DNA of 64,000 nucleotides from Acanthornis magna (GCA_036785705.1 JAWUZG010000137.1:310001-374000); one strand, 5' to 3'. Shown: positions 40,301 through 51,631, numbered from the stretch's first letter. The notes: a model not told the origin generated them from the letters alone. Numbers and translations are program-made.

Positions 40301-42352
40301 AAAACAAACAAACACAAAAACAAAAAGTTAAAATTATATTTAAGCATACTTTTAAAAAGAAAAAAATCTACCTTTCTATGTGCTGTGACAAATTTGTACA
40401 GAGTAAAAAGCCACCATGGTCACACCCTGCTGGAACTGAATATCACCTTTAAGACTGAAAAAATTTAAGGTTTTAGAGAGGTTCCCATTGGGAATGGCCC
40501 AGTCTACCTCCATCTTCCTTCTGCTGTCCCATTCAGGAAGAGGTAAAATCTCTTTGGACAAGCATCTCTGTATTTTTGTTTTCTGCTTTCCACAGGTATA
40601 CCACACCTACTTTATAATGCTACAGTGTCCAATCAGCAGTTTCTATCAACTGAGCCCTAGAGCAAGGACAATGATGTGAAAGAAAGTTTGTCTTGCTGTA
40701 TTTTTTTAGCTGACAATGTCTACTGATGTTAGACACACACATGGGAAGACAGCAGATGAAACTTCTTGTCACCACAGAGAAAGCACAGCAGAATCACAGC
40801 GAACAATCTCTGTGTAAGAGCAAGATATAGGCAGAAACTTGAATGAGTTTTATAATCTGATCTAGTTAGTAAAATGCAAAACAAAAGAAAACATCCATGG
40901 TATCTTCTTACCAGTAGCAGCAAATGGGAAAAAAGTCTTTCCAGACTCCACTTTCATAACTGAATTTTTCCAACAAATAACGTGTGCAGAGCCAGCTACA
41001 TCTGCTCTGAACTAAATACCACCTGAACAAGGCCTTGAATTCAAGCAAAGCATTTCAATAAAAAATTGAAAAGTCAGTATTCTCCATGTCAAACCTTGTA
41101 TTTGTCTGTCCAGGCTCTGTTTCTTAGTAGTGGCCATTATGAGTCTTTTTGCTAGTTCGGTAATCCTATCTCTATCTCATATTTCCCTTAAGTAGTGGTG
41201 CCATTTAATTTTAAATGTAGTTTGCTGAAGGATTCAAAGGAAAATGTGGGATGTATGTATATATATTGCCTAGTTTTAGATGAACAATAATGGAGAAATA
41301 TATGTTAGAATAAAATTTCTATACATCAAAAACTATTTAATTTTCTGTGGTCATGTAAAAGGTAGCACTGTTTCAATCCATAATTCAGATTCCATAATCT
41401 CTTAGAGATATCACTGACCTTCTCTGCAAACTTCTGTCACACAGAGAACAGTTCTGAAGGGATCACATTAAATCATACTGCAATGGTGACAGCCAGTTAC
41501 TTGTAGATAATTTAGCCCACTTTAACAAGTTTTAACCATGAATTGTACTTTTCCATATCCTTATTCTTCACATAGTAGTGTAACAAAGCTGGCATCTCTG
41601 TGCATTTTATGTGAATAAAAATCTATGCAAAAATGCAAACCTCCAACAGGTTTCACATGTTTCACTGAGAGTAATCTCCCAGGAGAACTATTAGGATTCT
41701 CGTACAGGGATTTAGATACACATCTTCAATCAGTAGTGAACAGAATGATCTAATGTTTCCATAGAGTATCTTAGATCAATATTTTTTACTGGCACACCTT
41801 TGACATATTTGGGAATAAAAAATTCCTTTTAAAATAATAATTGTCAATAAATAATGAAAAAATCCCTTAGCCAGCTACCACTCTAAAGCTATTTATTCTC
41901 ACAAAGTGGTGAATTTTAGCACTGGAATGAGAATGAAGAGTGGCACAGGTTCTAAACAAACAATAAGTACTGAGAAAGGTGGGAAAGTAATATTAAAAAT
42001 TTGCCACTAAAAAAGGCTAGTTACCCAGTTTGGACATTTAGAATACAGTACATACTATAAAAAGGATTCCTGCCTATCTAAACATTGTCAAATTGATCAT
42101 CTCCGACAAAGGATGGAGAAAAACAAGAAAGCCACAGGAAATCAGAATGTCTACTTCCTCCTTTCCTCACTCAGAAAACATTCAGTGGAGCCGAGCCTGC
42201 CCATAAGCAATAGCCCACGTGTAGAGAGCTGCCTCGAGCATTTGAAATTTTATTTTATAGCTACAACCAGAACCACAGCTGCCAGAGGTTTCCATGGAAG
42301 GGGAAGGGTAACTTCTTATAGTTTTTCATAGTTACACAGATTATTCTCCTTT
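37351..42352. other. AT-rich non-coding stretch
   Basis: No gene identified. Near 38,251-38,285 the 12-bp palindrome GTTTATATAAAC occurs twice, 23 bp apart. A 41-bp-spaced partial duplication (GTGCAGCACAGAGCA) occurs near 39,533 and 39,574. An A-homopolymer run ending in AAACAAACAAAC lies at about 40,289-40,325. Confidence 0.5.
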
Positions 42353-42900
42353 CACAGAATCACAGAATGGGTCAGGTTGGGAAGAGACCACAGTGGCTCA
42401 TCTGGTACAACCTCCCTGCTCCAGCAGGATCATCCCAGAGCATATGGCCAAAATTGCATCCTTACAGTTCTGGAATATCTCCAGTGAGGGAGACTCCATA
42501 ACCTCTCTGGACTATCTGCTCCAGGGTTCAGTCACTTCACAGTAAAAGGTGGAACTTCCTGTGCATCAGTTTCTACTCATTTCCTCTCGTCCTGTTGTTG
42601 GGTACCACCGAGCAGAGCCTGGTCCATCCTCTGACACCTCCCTTCACATAATCACATGCATGAGATCTCCTCTCTCTCGTCTCTTCTCCAGCCTGCACAC
42701 CCCCAGCTCCATTAGTCTTTCCTCACGAGAGAGATGCTCCTGTCCCTTACTCATTTTTTTGCCCTTCACTGGACCTGCTCCAGGAGCTTCATGTCTCTGT
42801 TGCACTGAGGAGCCCAGAACTGAACAGAGAACTCAACTACTGCTCCGCTTTGCAGAACTACTTCTTATGCTCTTCACTAAACCACCTTTGGTTTTCTCCT
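42353..42900 (-). repeat. CR1 LINE, 3' fragment (antisense)
   Basis: The left end reads CACAGAATCACAGAATGGGT, the reverse complement of the CR1 3' terminal ATTCTGTGATTCTGTG repeat. The remainder follows the reversed CR1 3' region: GAAGAGACCACAGTGGCTCA, CTCTGGACTATCTGCTCCAG, TCACAGTAAAAGGTGGAACT, TCCTCTCGTCCTGTTGTTGG, CCAGCCTGCACACCCCCAG, GAGAGATGCTCCTGTCCC, CTGGACCTGCTCCAGGAGC and GAGGAGCCCAGAACTGAACA. The element therefore lies on the minus strand with its 3' end at the low coordinate and is 5'-truncated near 42.9 kb. Frames are broken and it has no coding capacity. Confidence 0.92.
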
Positions 42901-45894
42901 TTAGCTGAGAAAATTGCGTTTTATTTTGTAAATTAAGGTAGAAAAAAAGGGAGTGAAACTGTGCATTTTTATTTGTCTCTGGTTTTACCATCTTTTACAG
43001 ATGCACAGTCTTCCACATTGTCATATTTACCAAATAAGAACAGAAGAAACTCAAAATGTTTAAGGGCTTTCTGGAAAAAGCACATGAATTTCCTTTTTAT
43101 CTATTTTGATTCCTAAGAAAAATAAACACACAGTTATTTTTAGAATCATTTCGATTCTGTGAATCTTTCTGGACTATAACAAGCAGAAATTCCTATGGAA
43201 TTAGGTCACTTCACCTTCACTTTTTTTTTTTTTTTTTTTAACAAAATATCCCATTGTGATAACTATATCAATAAAATGTCTCTTTATTTACCTGTCAATG
43301 CACAACATGGCGTGGAAACACAAATATTGAAATATTGCACTGTGGAAGATAAAGTTTTATTTTAAAAATGTTACATGGCTGTGATGTGACTGGCTCTTCC
43401 GGGCTTGAGGACAAGATTTTTATGCATTTAGGCATGATAGATGCAGATGATTTGAATTGAGATTAATCTTAACTTTTAATTTTTCATGTTTCCTTAGCAT
43501 ATTTTTGGGGAAAGCTGGGATGCCAATGTTAGTGTTTCTCAAGTAATCATTTGCTGGCTGGAGCTGGGTTCACCCAACAATGCAAGGTTCAAGGAAATCT
43601 CAAGGATAACTGATTTTTATCCTGCTCATTAAACAGCTTTACAGAGAACTGAGGACCACTGAACCAATATGATTACTAAAGCTGTCGGGGGGGAAATGGA
43701 AGACCATTAAGAAAATGTGGAATGAAAAAAGCAAATACCACTCATATGGCAGCTAAGACAGATTTTCATTCAAAACAAGGCTTTTTAATGGATTTTTTGA
43801 ATCCTTTGAAAAACTTCTCTATTGCTCTCTAATTCATTTTTGCTTAGCTTAAGCAAAAGGTGAATTAAATTTTGTATTTAGTGTCATTCACTGTAGTTAA
43901 ATAAGCATCATTCACCATAATAGCTTTGCAGAACACTTGATGCTTCAAGAACACATAAAAACAGAGGAGAAAAGAACCCTTAAATATAAAACCATTTTAA
44001 AGTCCCTTGTCATTTGAAGGATACTATCAAAGGATCTTCTACAAAAGATGATTCAAAGTGATATATGCAAAAATCATTTGCAGAATAGATTTTTCTCATT
44101 TACCTAGCACTTTCCACATATACAGTCTGTTGTGCACATGAGGTCTATCCTACAGCAACCTCAAGCAGATATTAGTGTTTTAGAAGAAAATTGTGATGGT
44201 AACCTCCTTAGTCTGCTTTATCTTTAGAATGGGTTGTAGCGAAGAGGTGGAAGAAAATACTGAGATTAAGAAAAAATATGGGTTCTTATTAATAACTTTA
44301 CATCAATTTACACTGGCTGACTGACTGACTACATTGAAATTGTTAGGCTAAAGAATCTACATCACCAAGATTTTCTGAACATCTCAATATCTACCACTAT
44401 GCCCATGCTTTTAGTATAGTTCAACTCACATCCAGAGCCTCATAAAGTTTTATTAAGAAAAGCATAAAGCCTCAGCACAATTCCAATTTAAGTGCCTAGA
44501 TCTTAAAACAGTTGCTGGAGAGCTCCTGGCATCTCTGCAAAGGATTTACAAGTATCAGAAAACTGAGCCACTTTATTTCCATGTAACACAGATGGCAGGG
44601 CAGGTCTATTTCTTTTCTACAGATATGGCAACATCTATGTCACGATCTTTTTTGGTGTTGCATTTCTTCCCCATACTATTTTTCTTTCATTTTTATTAAG
44701 TTATGAGTCCTTCAGGATATATTTATGTTGTATATAGAAATATTCCCATTTTGTAAATATTCTTATTGTGTAGTAAAGACTGGGAGCAAGCCTTTCTCAT
44801 TATCATTTTATATATTCATTAATGTTTGAAGACTAAGCACTACTTACAGATAAAATGCAAAATACCAGAGGATTCCCACCAGCATCTCTTCAGGATAATC
44901 AGCTCTTCTGTGGATTTGTAGTGGCAGTGAATTGCATGAGAACAGCATTTTTTTCAACAACAAGGTTATAAAATCAGGTTGTGTTATTAAAACTTGATGT
45001 TTATTAAAAACAAACAAAAAGTTTTCTCCATTACTTGAAATTCATAGTGTGAGAGCTGAAAAAACAACCGACTTCTTATTTTATTTACAATGTTTTATCT
45101 ACCTATAGTAACCAGAAGAATTTATTTGTCTGTGACAAACTGTGATTGTTAAGGTTGTTTGACTTATATGAAATAATCTTTGGCACAGTTCAAATCCCTA
45201 GAAGTAGCCAATTTAAACAAATAAGCATCTAAATGAATTTTAAAAAATAAAAAAGAAAAAAAAACAAGCTAGAATAAAGTCCTGCTGAGTTACATTTCTC
45301 TTAATAGTTGTTTCCTAATGGACTTTAGAAGACTATTTGACAGGATGGTGTCTATATTCTGATGATGTCAAAATGTCAAATGAAAATCCACCTCTTTTAG
45401 CAGGAAAGTAATATGTTTTCAAAAATGCAACACAGCAGCTGGCATTCTGCCTGGTATCCAGAGAACTGAGAGAAAATCCTTTGTGGTCCTAACATGGAAT
45501 TAGTATTTACACAGTCTAATCCTGAGGAGGGGAGAGAGAACAAACAAAACAAACTGATATACCTGTGGTCTTAATCAGTAAAATATCAGACTTTTTCCTC
45601 CTTAATAATGCTTAAAACCAACCTAATGAAACTGGATATTATTATTCTCCATTAACTCTAAATTGTCATTTTAAGGCTTGGCACCTTGAAATAAAAAAGG
45701 CTTCTGATGATTTATTTTATTTCTTCTTGCCATCCCTAACCAGAAAACCTCCAAAAACTAAAAAACATCAAGAAAAATATGAAACAGAACTTCCATGTGT
45801 TGTCAGTGTATTTCATTCAAACCTGGTGCGAATATTAATTTCTTTTTTTTTTGTTCTCCAGATCCTTAAAGCAGAAGCCTATATCAAAACTTAG
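42901..45894. other. AT-rich non-coding stretch
   Basis: No gene found. A T-run lies at about 43,222-43,239. A weak MIR-like word series (TTTACCTAGCACTTTCCACA) occurs at about 44,100 but is too short to call. Confidence 0.5.
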
Positions 45895-46282
45895 ATAGGC
45901 AAATCTCCCCCACGCGTGCACAAGTTTACGGGCACTTGGAAGTCATGCTGGGGGTGAGGTTGGGCTGGCTTGGGGAGGGGGCTGGGACAATTTGGGTGGC
46001 TTTTTGGGGTGTCCCGGTGTCAATCCCCACCCCAAATCTCACCTGTCCTCTGGTGCCCTCTCCCCCATGCCGATGACACCGATGTCACCTGCACACCTGA
46101 GGAGTCACTGGGCGGTTCCACGCCGAGAGTGTGACGGGACAGGCACAGGCGTGGGGGCTGAGCGGGGCGTGGGGACAGAAGGGCTGATGGCACTGTCTGC
46201 ACTGTGTCCCTGCGGCCTCTCCTCCAGACGCTGAGGGGGCAGGAGCTCCCACCCCTCACTGTCACCTTTCCCTGTCCTTGAG

Positions 46283-46582
46283 GAAACAGGGACATTGTTG
46301 AATGCCATCACCGTGTGTGAGGGGAGAGTGCAGTTCCAGGCGCTGGGGACACAGGGAACACTCTGTGCCTCCCGATGGGACCTCTCGGACACCCACGGTC
46401 TCTGTGGCCACCTCAAGTGCTGGTTTGCCAGGTCCATTCCCGAATTTTGGGAGGGAAACGAGACCTGTCTGGAGGGTCTCATTCCACTGCGATGGGGCTG
46501 AAGCCCACCCGCAGCAGTGCCAGTGACTGCCCTGGGGGCCTCACCTGCTCCCACGGGAACGCTGCTGCTGTCCTTGGCTCAG
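46283..46582 (+). pseudogene. SRCR-domain exon remnant (WC1/CD163/DMBT1-like family)
   Basis: SRCR domains are roughly 100-residue, disulphide-bonded extracellular modules, usually encoded by single exons of about 300-315 bp. Here a 300-bp segment starts after a pyrimidine-rich AG (CCCTGTCCTTGAG) and ends at a clear splice donor, CTCAG|GTGAGT. In one frame it reads VCEGRVQFQA, then TLCASRWDLSDTHGLCGHLK, which is the classical C-EGRV...W...C...WDL.DA...CR.LGC pattern. The downstream SRCR half continues in a second frame as VWRVSFHCDGAEAHPQQC, and in a third as CPVTALGA or CSHGNAAAVLGSG. At least two frame changes are therefore needed, and in the first frame a stop follows within the domain. 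The module is broken, although its exon borders survive. No neighbouring intact SRCR exon was found. It was probably part of a multi-SRCR receptor of the group B type. Confidence 0.75.
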
Positions 46583-47426
46583 GTGAGTGTTGGGAAAATT
46601 CCACCCTACCCGCAGGGGCTGCCCAAAGACCCCAGCAGCAGCAGCAGCAGCCGGGGGCTCCCCAGGGCAGTGACATCTCTGCTGTCCCCAGGCCCTGCTG
46701 TCTCCGTGTCCCAGCCTGGACAGAGCCCGTGTGTGTATGCCCGTGGGTCTGTGCTGCAGGAGATACCCGCAGCACTTGTGACCTGCACAGCAGAGCAGCC
46801 GCAGAGGGAACAGGATGGGGCCACTTGTGCTGTCCCTGGGGCTGTGGGGGATGTGCAGGTGTGTGGTGGCTGCCAAGGTCCCTTTCCCTGTTGGAGCTGC
46901 TCTGGCTATGCTCAGCTGTGTCCATCTGGGTTTCCTTGCAGGTGCTGCATTCAGCGCTTTCCCTCTGGGGTCTCCACCTTGGCTGATCTGTGTCTTGCTG
47001 GGGCTCCAGTCACTGCCCAGCCCAGGCACACACAGGCCTGCAGATACTCTGCCTTCTCCAGGCAGCTCCAGATTCTTCTCCTGGAGCACATTCTGTGCCC
47101 TGTGCCATGTGGGACACCCCTGGGTACGTACCTCAGTCACCTGTCACCATCTCCACCGTCAGCATGCAACAGTGGCTTTGCCCAAATCAAATACTCGGCC
47201 TTTAGCAGCTGCTGATGTCAGCACTTTCCCTCTGCACAATCCATGGAGCTACAGAGCCTTTTGGGCAGAAACTCTCTCAGCTAAAATTGACATGAGCTTG
47301 GAAAAAGAGCCAAAGCTTCAGGCAGTGCCCTGGGGAGATCGCACTTTATTGCCAAGATGCTCTGAGAGCAGCAGCTCTGGGCCCTGTCAGACACACTCTG
47401 AAGGCTCCAGGTGGGACAGAGCTGCT
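46583..47426. other. GC-rich stretch after the SRCR remnant
   Basis: This follows the SRCR splice donor and would be intron or decayed flank. A short (CAG)n run lies at 46,634-46,650. At 46,815 an ATG opens a hydrophobic 12-codon leader-like segment (MGPLVLSLGLWGM) followed by a possible donor, GTGCAG|GTGTGTG, at 46,857. This could be the leader exon of a secreted or membrane protein, but nothing after it supports that. No other gene is recognisable. Confidence 0.35.
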
Positions 47427-47720
47427 TCATCCTTGGTAGTCATTGGAATCAAAATATTCATCTAGGGAAATAATAAACACAAATAACAATACAGCTAATG
47501 ATACTGAAATCAGTTTTCTAATGGCCTCCTTGAGCTCCTGGTTCCTCAGGCTGTAGAGGAGGAGGTTCAGTGCTGGAGGCACCACTGAGTGCAGAAGTGC
47601 CACCAGCAGATCCAGGCATGGGGAAGAGATGCAGGAGGGCTTCAGATGGGCAAACACAGCAGTGCTGACAAACAGGGACACCACGGCCATGGGAGGGAGG
47701 CACGTGCTGGGCAGGCACAA
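47427..47720 (-). pseudogene. OR14-type olfactory receptor, C-terminal fragment
   Basis: The minus-strand frame reads STCLPPMAVVSLFVSTAVFA, then HLKPSCISSPCLDLLVALLH, then SVVPPALNLLLYSLRNQELK, then EAIRKLIS. These are the end of TM6, extracellular loop 3, TM7 and the start of the C-tail of family-14 receptors, the gamma-c clade greatly expanded in birds. Normal receptors are about 310 residues; only about the last 80 are present. Everything upstream of TM6 is replaced by unrelated GC-rich sequence. The TM7 motif NPxxY is changed to NLLLY, so a key structural proline is lost. Instead of a short tail, the frame runs on for 26 further residues with a hydrophobic stretch (SVSLAVLLFVFIISL) before its stop. 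The truncation and motif loss mark it as a pseudogene. Confidence 0.85.
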
Positions 47721-48599
47721 ATCCCCACAGCCACTGCAGAGCCCTGCTGAGACACCTCGGGTGCTGCGAGGGCAGCCAGGGATGGCAGCGACTCCTCAGG
47801 AAGGCAGGGAGGAGGGTGAGGAGCTGGACAGGAGCTCTGAGCAAAGGCAAGGCTGGTGTGCACAGAGCCTTTCCTTGGAGGAAGCCTCATGCTCACAGGT
47901 CCTCCAGAACACAGGGATTGCCACCCCACTGTGTGCTGGGAGGGCAGCAGGGCTGGGCACAAAGCAACCCAGGAGAGCCCAGTGGGGCAATGGGGACAAC
48001 ATTGGACACAGATGGTGGAGGGGCTGACAAGGATTCCTTTCCTACAGACAAGGTGCATGTGAAACAGCCACTGGATGTGGGCAAATGAATTAATTGGATT
48101 AATTTGGTCTCATCAGAGAAGCGGACACTGGTGGCTGCCTTGGGCACAGCGACCATGAAGCAGCTGAGTGGAAAGTCTCTGATGACAGGAGGGAAAGAGC
48201 CACCAAAGCTTCAACCCTGGGCATGAGGAGAGCAGATGCAGCAGCTCAGGGAACTAGCAGTGGGTAATGTCCCCTGGGAAAACTCTTAGGAAGGTGCTGG
48301 GGTCACTCTTGAAGCACCACTTCCTAAGGGCACAGGAACCGGCAATTGCTGATGGTCAGAAGCGAAGCAGGTGAGGGTGGGCAGATTTCAGGGCAGGGCT
48401 GGCAATGGCAGGGCAGAGCCAGGGGGGCAGCGAGATGGCCCAGCAGAGCCCTGAGCAAGGCAGGAGGGACAGGATGTGCCTTCCTCGGGACTGGGGTCAG
48501 CCCTTGGCCTTTCTGCTGCCTCCGGTGAGCCCAGGCTTGCTTGCTTATCTCCCTCATTCTACATTTGCAAGATGATTGCCCTCTGGTTTTTTTTTTCTC
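47721..48599. other. GC-rich stretch upstream of the OR14 fragment
   Basis: Receptor sequence would be expected here on the minus strand (TM1-TM5), but none is recognisable in any frame. Several 60-140-codon frames overlap on both strands and contradict each other. The content is unexplained, and is probably unrelated DNA joined to the receptor fragment or receptor sequence decayed beyond recognition. Confidence 0.4.
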
Positions 48600-49607
48600 A
48601 GTTGAAAAATGCCCTTTGAAATGAACAGTTCCAGGGGGCTGTGTTGGGGTTGACCCTCCTGCCCTCCATGGGGTGGGTCCCAGCCCCCTCCCGCTCCCCT
48701 TGGGGGTCCCACTGTCTGCTTTTCCTGCTCTCTCCTACTCTCCCATTGTCCCCCCAATTCCCAGCCCCACCTCTCTTAGTTTGGAGTGGTTTTGGGGGCG
48801 TTCCACCCACATTTCCCCCTCTCTTCTCCTTTTTCCCACCACCCCTCTCCCTCCCTTCCTGCTCACCCCAGAGCTCCTTGCCCACACCAGGCCCCGCGGG
48901 GCTCCCCCCGCATTCGGCTCCCACCTCCCCCTCCCCAAATTCCGCTCCCGGGGGCCCTGGGGGCGAGGGGGGAGCAGGTGGGGCCCAGAGGTGCCGGAGG
49001 GACGTGCCACCCCCGGAAGGATTAGGGGTACCCAAAACTCCCTCAGAGGTGGCGCATACCCTGCAAGCCCCTAAGGAGTGGGGTCCCCCCGGCTTCATCA
49101 CCCCGAACCTTCAGCTGCCTCATCCCAGGCCCTGTCCCACCCATCCCCCTCCCCCCCAGACTTCATCCCACACCCCAATGCACACCCCACCCTTCCGGGC
49201 CCCATCCCATCCCGCCCCATCCCGCCCCATCCCATCCCATCCCATTTTTCCCAGCAGCCACCACCGGGACCCCCAAAAAAATTCGCGTCTAGGGGACACC
49301 CCAATATCCCCTCAAGGGGCATTTGCGACTCGCATTCGGAATCCTGCAAGATCCAAACATCCGCCCTCTCCCCCTCCAAAAAAAAACCCCTCCCAGCAAC
49401 CAATGAAGACATTTGGGGCTCGGTGCTGGAGTCTTCCAAGGTCCAAAAACTCCCCCCTCCTAAAAAGAACCCCAAGGACCGCCCAAGGTATTTGGGGCCA
49501 GCTCTCCCTGTCCAGTCACCTGCGGGATGCAGGGGGGCGATGCTTTCGGGTCCGAGAGCTTTCGGGACACAGAGAGCGATGGACGCGCATGACAACTCCT
49601 TTTACAG
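48600..49607. repeat. C/T-rich skewed block with CCCATCCC tandem repeats
   Basis: The plus strand is dominated by C and T with very few G. A short tandem array of CCCATCCC and CGCCCCATCC words lies at about 49,186-49,246. A 427-codon plus-strand frame spans 48,641-49,924, but it is almost all Pro, Ser and Leu, has overlapping long frames in other phases and on the other strand, and is explained by the low stop-codon content of C/T-rich DNA. No gene is supported. Confidence 0.7.
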
Positions 49608-49799
49608 CTTCTCTTTCTGCTCCTCTATCCCTCCTCTACCTCCCACTCCTCCTCCTTTATGTCTCCTCCCCATCCTGCTCCTGCTCCTCCTCCTCCTCCT
49701 CCATCTCTCCTCCCCCCACTGCGCTTCCTCCTTTTCTGTCCCTCCTCCTCCTCGCCTGCCCGCTCCTCCTCGTGCTCCTCCTCCTGTTTTTCGGGACTC
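49608..49799. repeat. Polypyrimidine (CTCCTCCTC) tract
   Basis: Nearly 190 bases are C and T with few interruptions, rich in CTCCTCCTC. The complement is a GAGGAGGAG purine strand. Such long mirror-like homopurine-homopyrimidine runs can adopt triplex (H-DNA) structures. Confidence 0.85.
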
Positions 49800-50129
49800 C
49801 CATCCCAGCTTTGTCTGACATCACCCCCGGGGCCATCCCGTGCTCAGCAGAGCATCCTGTGCTCTGTCAGCGCTCGCTGCTCCTTAGGGAAGGATTTGGG
49901 ATTTATCCCGGGCACAGACTCTGAACCTCACCCCAAACTGCCCCGCCCCCATTGCTGTCCCCTCGGCGCTGGGCAGGTGCTGTCCCAGGGGAACCAGGGA
50001 CACAGACGAAGCCAACTCCAGCCCAGCTGCCCGGGTTGATCCAGACGAGCCCCAGGGACAAGGTCCTGCAGAGCCCCACGGAGCCCTGGGCTCCTCCCTG
50101 GGAACGAGCTGTGCTGTGGCTGCCCCAGC

Positions 50130-50405
50130 GGCCAGAGCGAGTCCTGGAGCTCCCCCAGCGCTGCTGCAGCAGGACCCAGGTTCCACCCTCTGTGCCAGGC
50201 CCTGCCCAGGGGCCATCAGATCCATTGGCTCCGTGCAAAGGGGCAAGACAAGAAGAACGGATTGGAGGCAGCCCCCAAGGACCTCGAGCAAATTGTTCAG
50301 GAAGATCCAGACCTTGAGCTGACGTTTGCAAAGCTGCAGCTGGCAGAGTTCTGTGGTGCAGGAGACCCAGCATGGGAAGAGAAGACCTACAAGGAGCTGC
50401 AGTAG
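50130..50405 (+). other. Unidentified open frame, possible decayed 3' coding end
   Basis: A plus-strand frame stays open for roughly 90 codons and ends at TAG (50,403-50,405). Its last part, including KDLEQIVQEDPDLEL, TFAKLQLAEFCGAGDPAWEE and KTYKELQ, has charged, amphipathic, ordinary protein composition, unlike the proline- and glycine-rich frames around it. I do not recognise a family. There is no initiation codon I can choose and the upstream part is compositionally poor. It may be the terminal exon of an unidentified or dead gene. The opposite strand also has an open frame here, so chance remains possible. Confidence 0.3.
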
Positions 50406-50499
50406 AAACACCCTGAAGCTCAAAGGCCATCATGCCCTGAATCTCTGCTGGAGGAAGTTCTTCATCTCTGGGAAGAGATCCCGGGATGAGGCAAAAGCA

Positions 50500-50830
50500 A
50501 AGTTCATGGCTGGTGACAAGATTCCCGTGCAGAGAGCGCAGAGGAGGGACTGCAGGCAGAGACGGGGAGCCCGGGAGGAGGGAGGGGTGGGGAGGGTGTT
50601 TTTTGGGGTTTGTTTTAGTTCTCCTCCTACTGGGATTTGTTTAGAAATAAATTCCATTACTTTCCCCAGCTTGGGTTTCTTGTGTCCCTAATGGTGAGCA
50701 GTGAGTGACTTCTCCCTGCCCTTAGCCCAGCCCAGAGCCTTTCCTGCTGTGTTCTGTGTCCTGCACCTGTGAGGAGAGTGCCAGAGCGGTCTGGTGGCAC
50801 CGGGCACCCGGCCAGGTCCAGCCCAGCCCA
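50500..50830 (-). mobile_element. ERVL-like LTR fragment, U3 end, same family as the 25-kb LTR
   Basis: Read on the minus strand from 50,830, this follows the start of the 25,008 LTR in order: TGGACCTGGC...TGCCCGG...CACCAGACCGCTC...CACTCTCC, then CTAAGGGCAGGGAG, CACTCACTGC, TGGAATTTATTTCTAAACAA, AGGAGGAGAACTAAAACAAA and ACACCCTCCCCACCCCTCCC. It therefore holds the 5' part of an LTR in antisense, with CA at 50,829-50,830 as the probable element edge. The 3' part of the LTR is not recognisable below about 50.5 kb, and no target duplication could be found. On the plus strand AATAAA occurs at about 50,646. Confidence 0.65.
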
Positions 50831-51544
50831 ATAATCCCTGCGTTTCATTCCGTGCACTCCATGGCTATGAGGCCACAGGGCAGGTCCGGCTGCGCGGGCA
50901 GGCGGCTCCAGAAGCACCAACTGCGCCAAACGAGACAGAAGGAGGAGGCAGGCGGTGCCGGGGGTGTGAATCTCCTTCCTCCGAGCCGGCAGGGACAGGA
51001 GGGGCAGACTGGAGAAAAGGAAACGGGAGAGGAGGGATGAGGCTGGAGCTGTGGAAGCTGCAGGGATGCAGGGGCAGCCGGGAATTTCGTTTTCCAAATC
51101 TCTGGGGTGAAAGGAAGCGCTGTGAAATCCGTCATGGAAAAGAAATGAGAAATAGCGATTGATGGAAATCGACTCAGTTTATCCCTCTGGACTGCAAAAG
51201 CTGACAGACGCCTAGCGCCGGCGGACACGCGTCACCGATGTCACGTCCCAAGGGATCAGAGCTGCGGCTGGCGGGGCTGGAAGCTCCGTCCAGCAGCTCC
51301 ATTCCCGCCCCCCAAAGCTCGGGCTGGAGCGTGGGGTGTGGGACACAGCCCCGTGCTGGGGGGCAGAGCCGCTCTGGGGCCATCGGTGTGTCCAGGGCAT
51401 CCTTTATGGGCCTCGTGCAGCCCCAAGCTCCCGAGGGCTCCCGGAGGCTTTCTGGGGCTGTCCCTCCTCCCCAAATCTGTTGTGTTTAATACCCAAGTGC
51501 GGCACCCCGTGCCCTGTGGCAGCAGCCGGTGCCGGGCCACAGCG
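50831..51544. other. GC-rich stretch without recognised gene
   Basis: No coherent exon was found. The segment around 51,130-51,170 is purine-rich (GGAAAAGAAATGAGAAATAG) and has GAAA repeats loosely like interferon response elements, but with wrong spacing. CpG density increases towards the right. Confidence 0.4.
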
Positions 51545-51631
51545 CGGTGCGTGAGGCTTGAGCGGAGCTGGGTGGGAACAGCCCCCGGAATCCCCCGGTG
51601 CGTGAGGCTTGAGCGGAGCTGGGTGGGAACA
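51545..51631. repeat. 36-bp direct duplication
   Basis: The 36-base block starting CGGTGCGTGAGGCTTGAGCG and ending GGTGGGAACA occurs at 51,545-51,580 and again at 51,596-51,631. The copies are identical, with 15 bases between them. Identity suggests a recent duplication. Confidence 0.9.

Noticed and set aside
46815..46860. Short signal-peptide-like ATG frame followed by GT
   Set aside because: The segment is only about 14 codons, GC-rich leucine codons are common here, and no following exon was found.
48641..49924. 427-codon plus-strand open frame, the longest in the window
   Set aside because: It is almost entirely Pro, Ser, Leu and Thr from C/T-rich DNA. Long frames also exist in other phases and on the minus strand, and there is no domain or splice context.
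49884..50433. Minus-strand frames with a hydrophobic leader-like start (MSFRVFLLQLLVGLLFPC)
   Set aside because: They lie opposite the more coding-like plus-strand frame, two minus frames overlap each other, and the downstream peptide is low-complexity.
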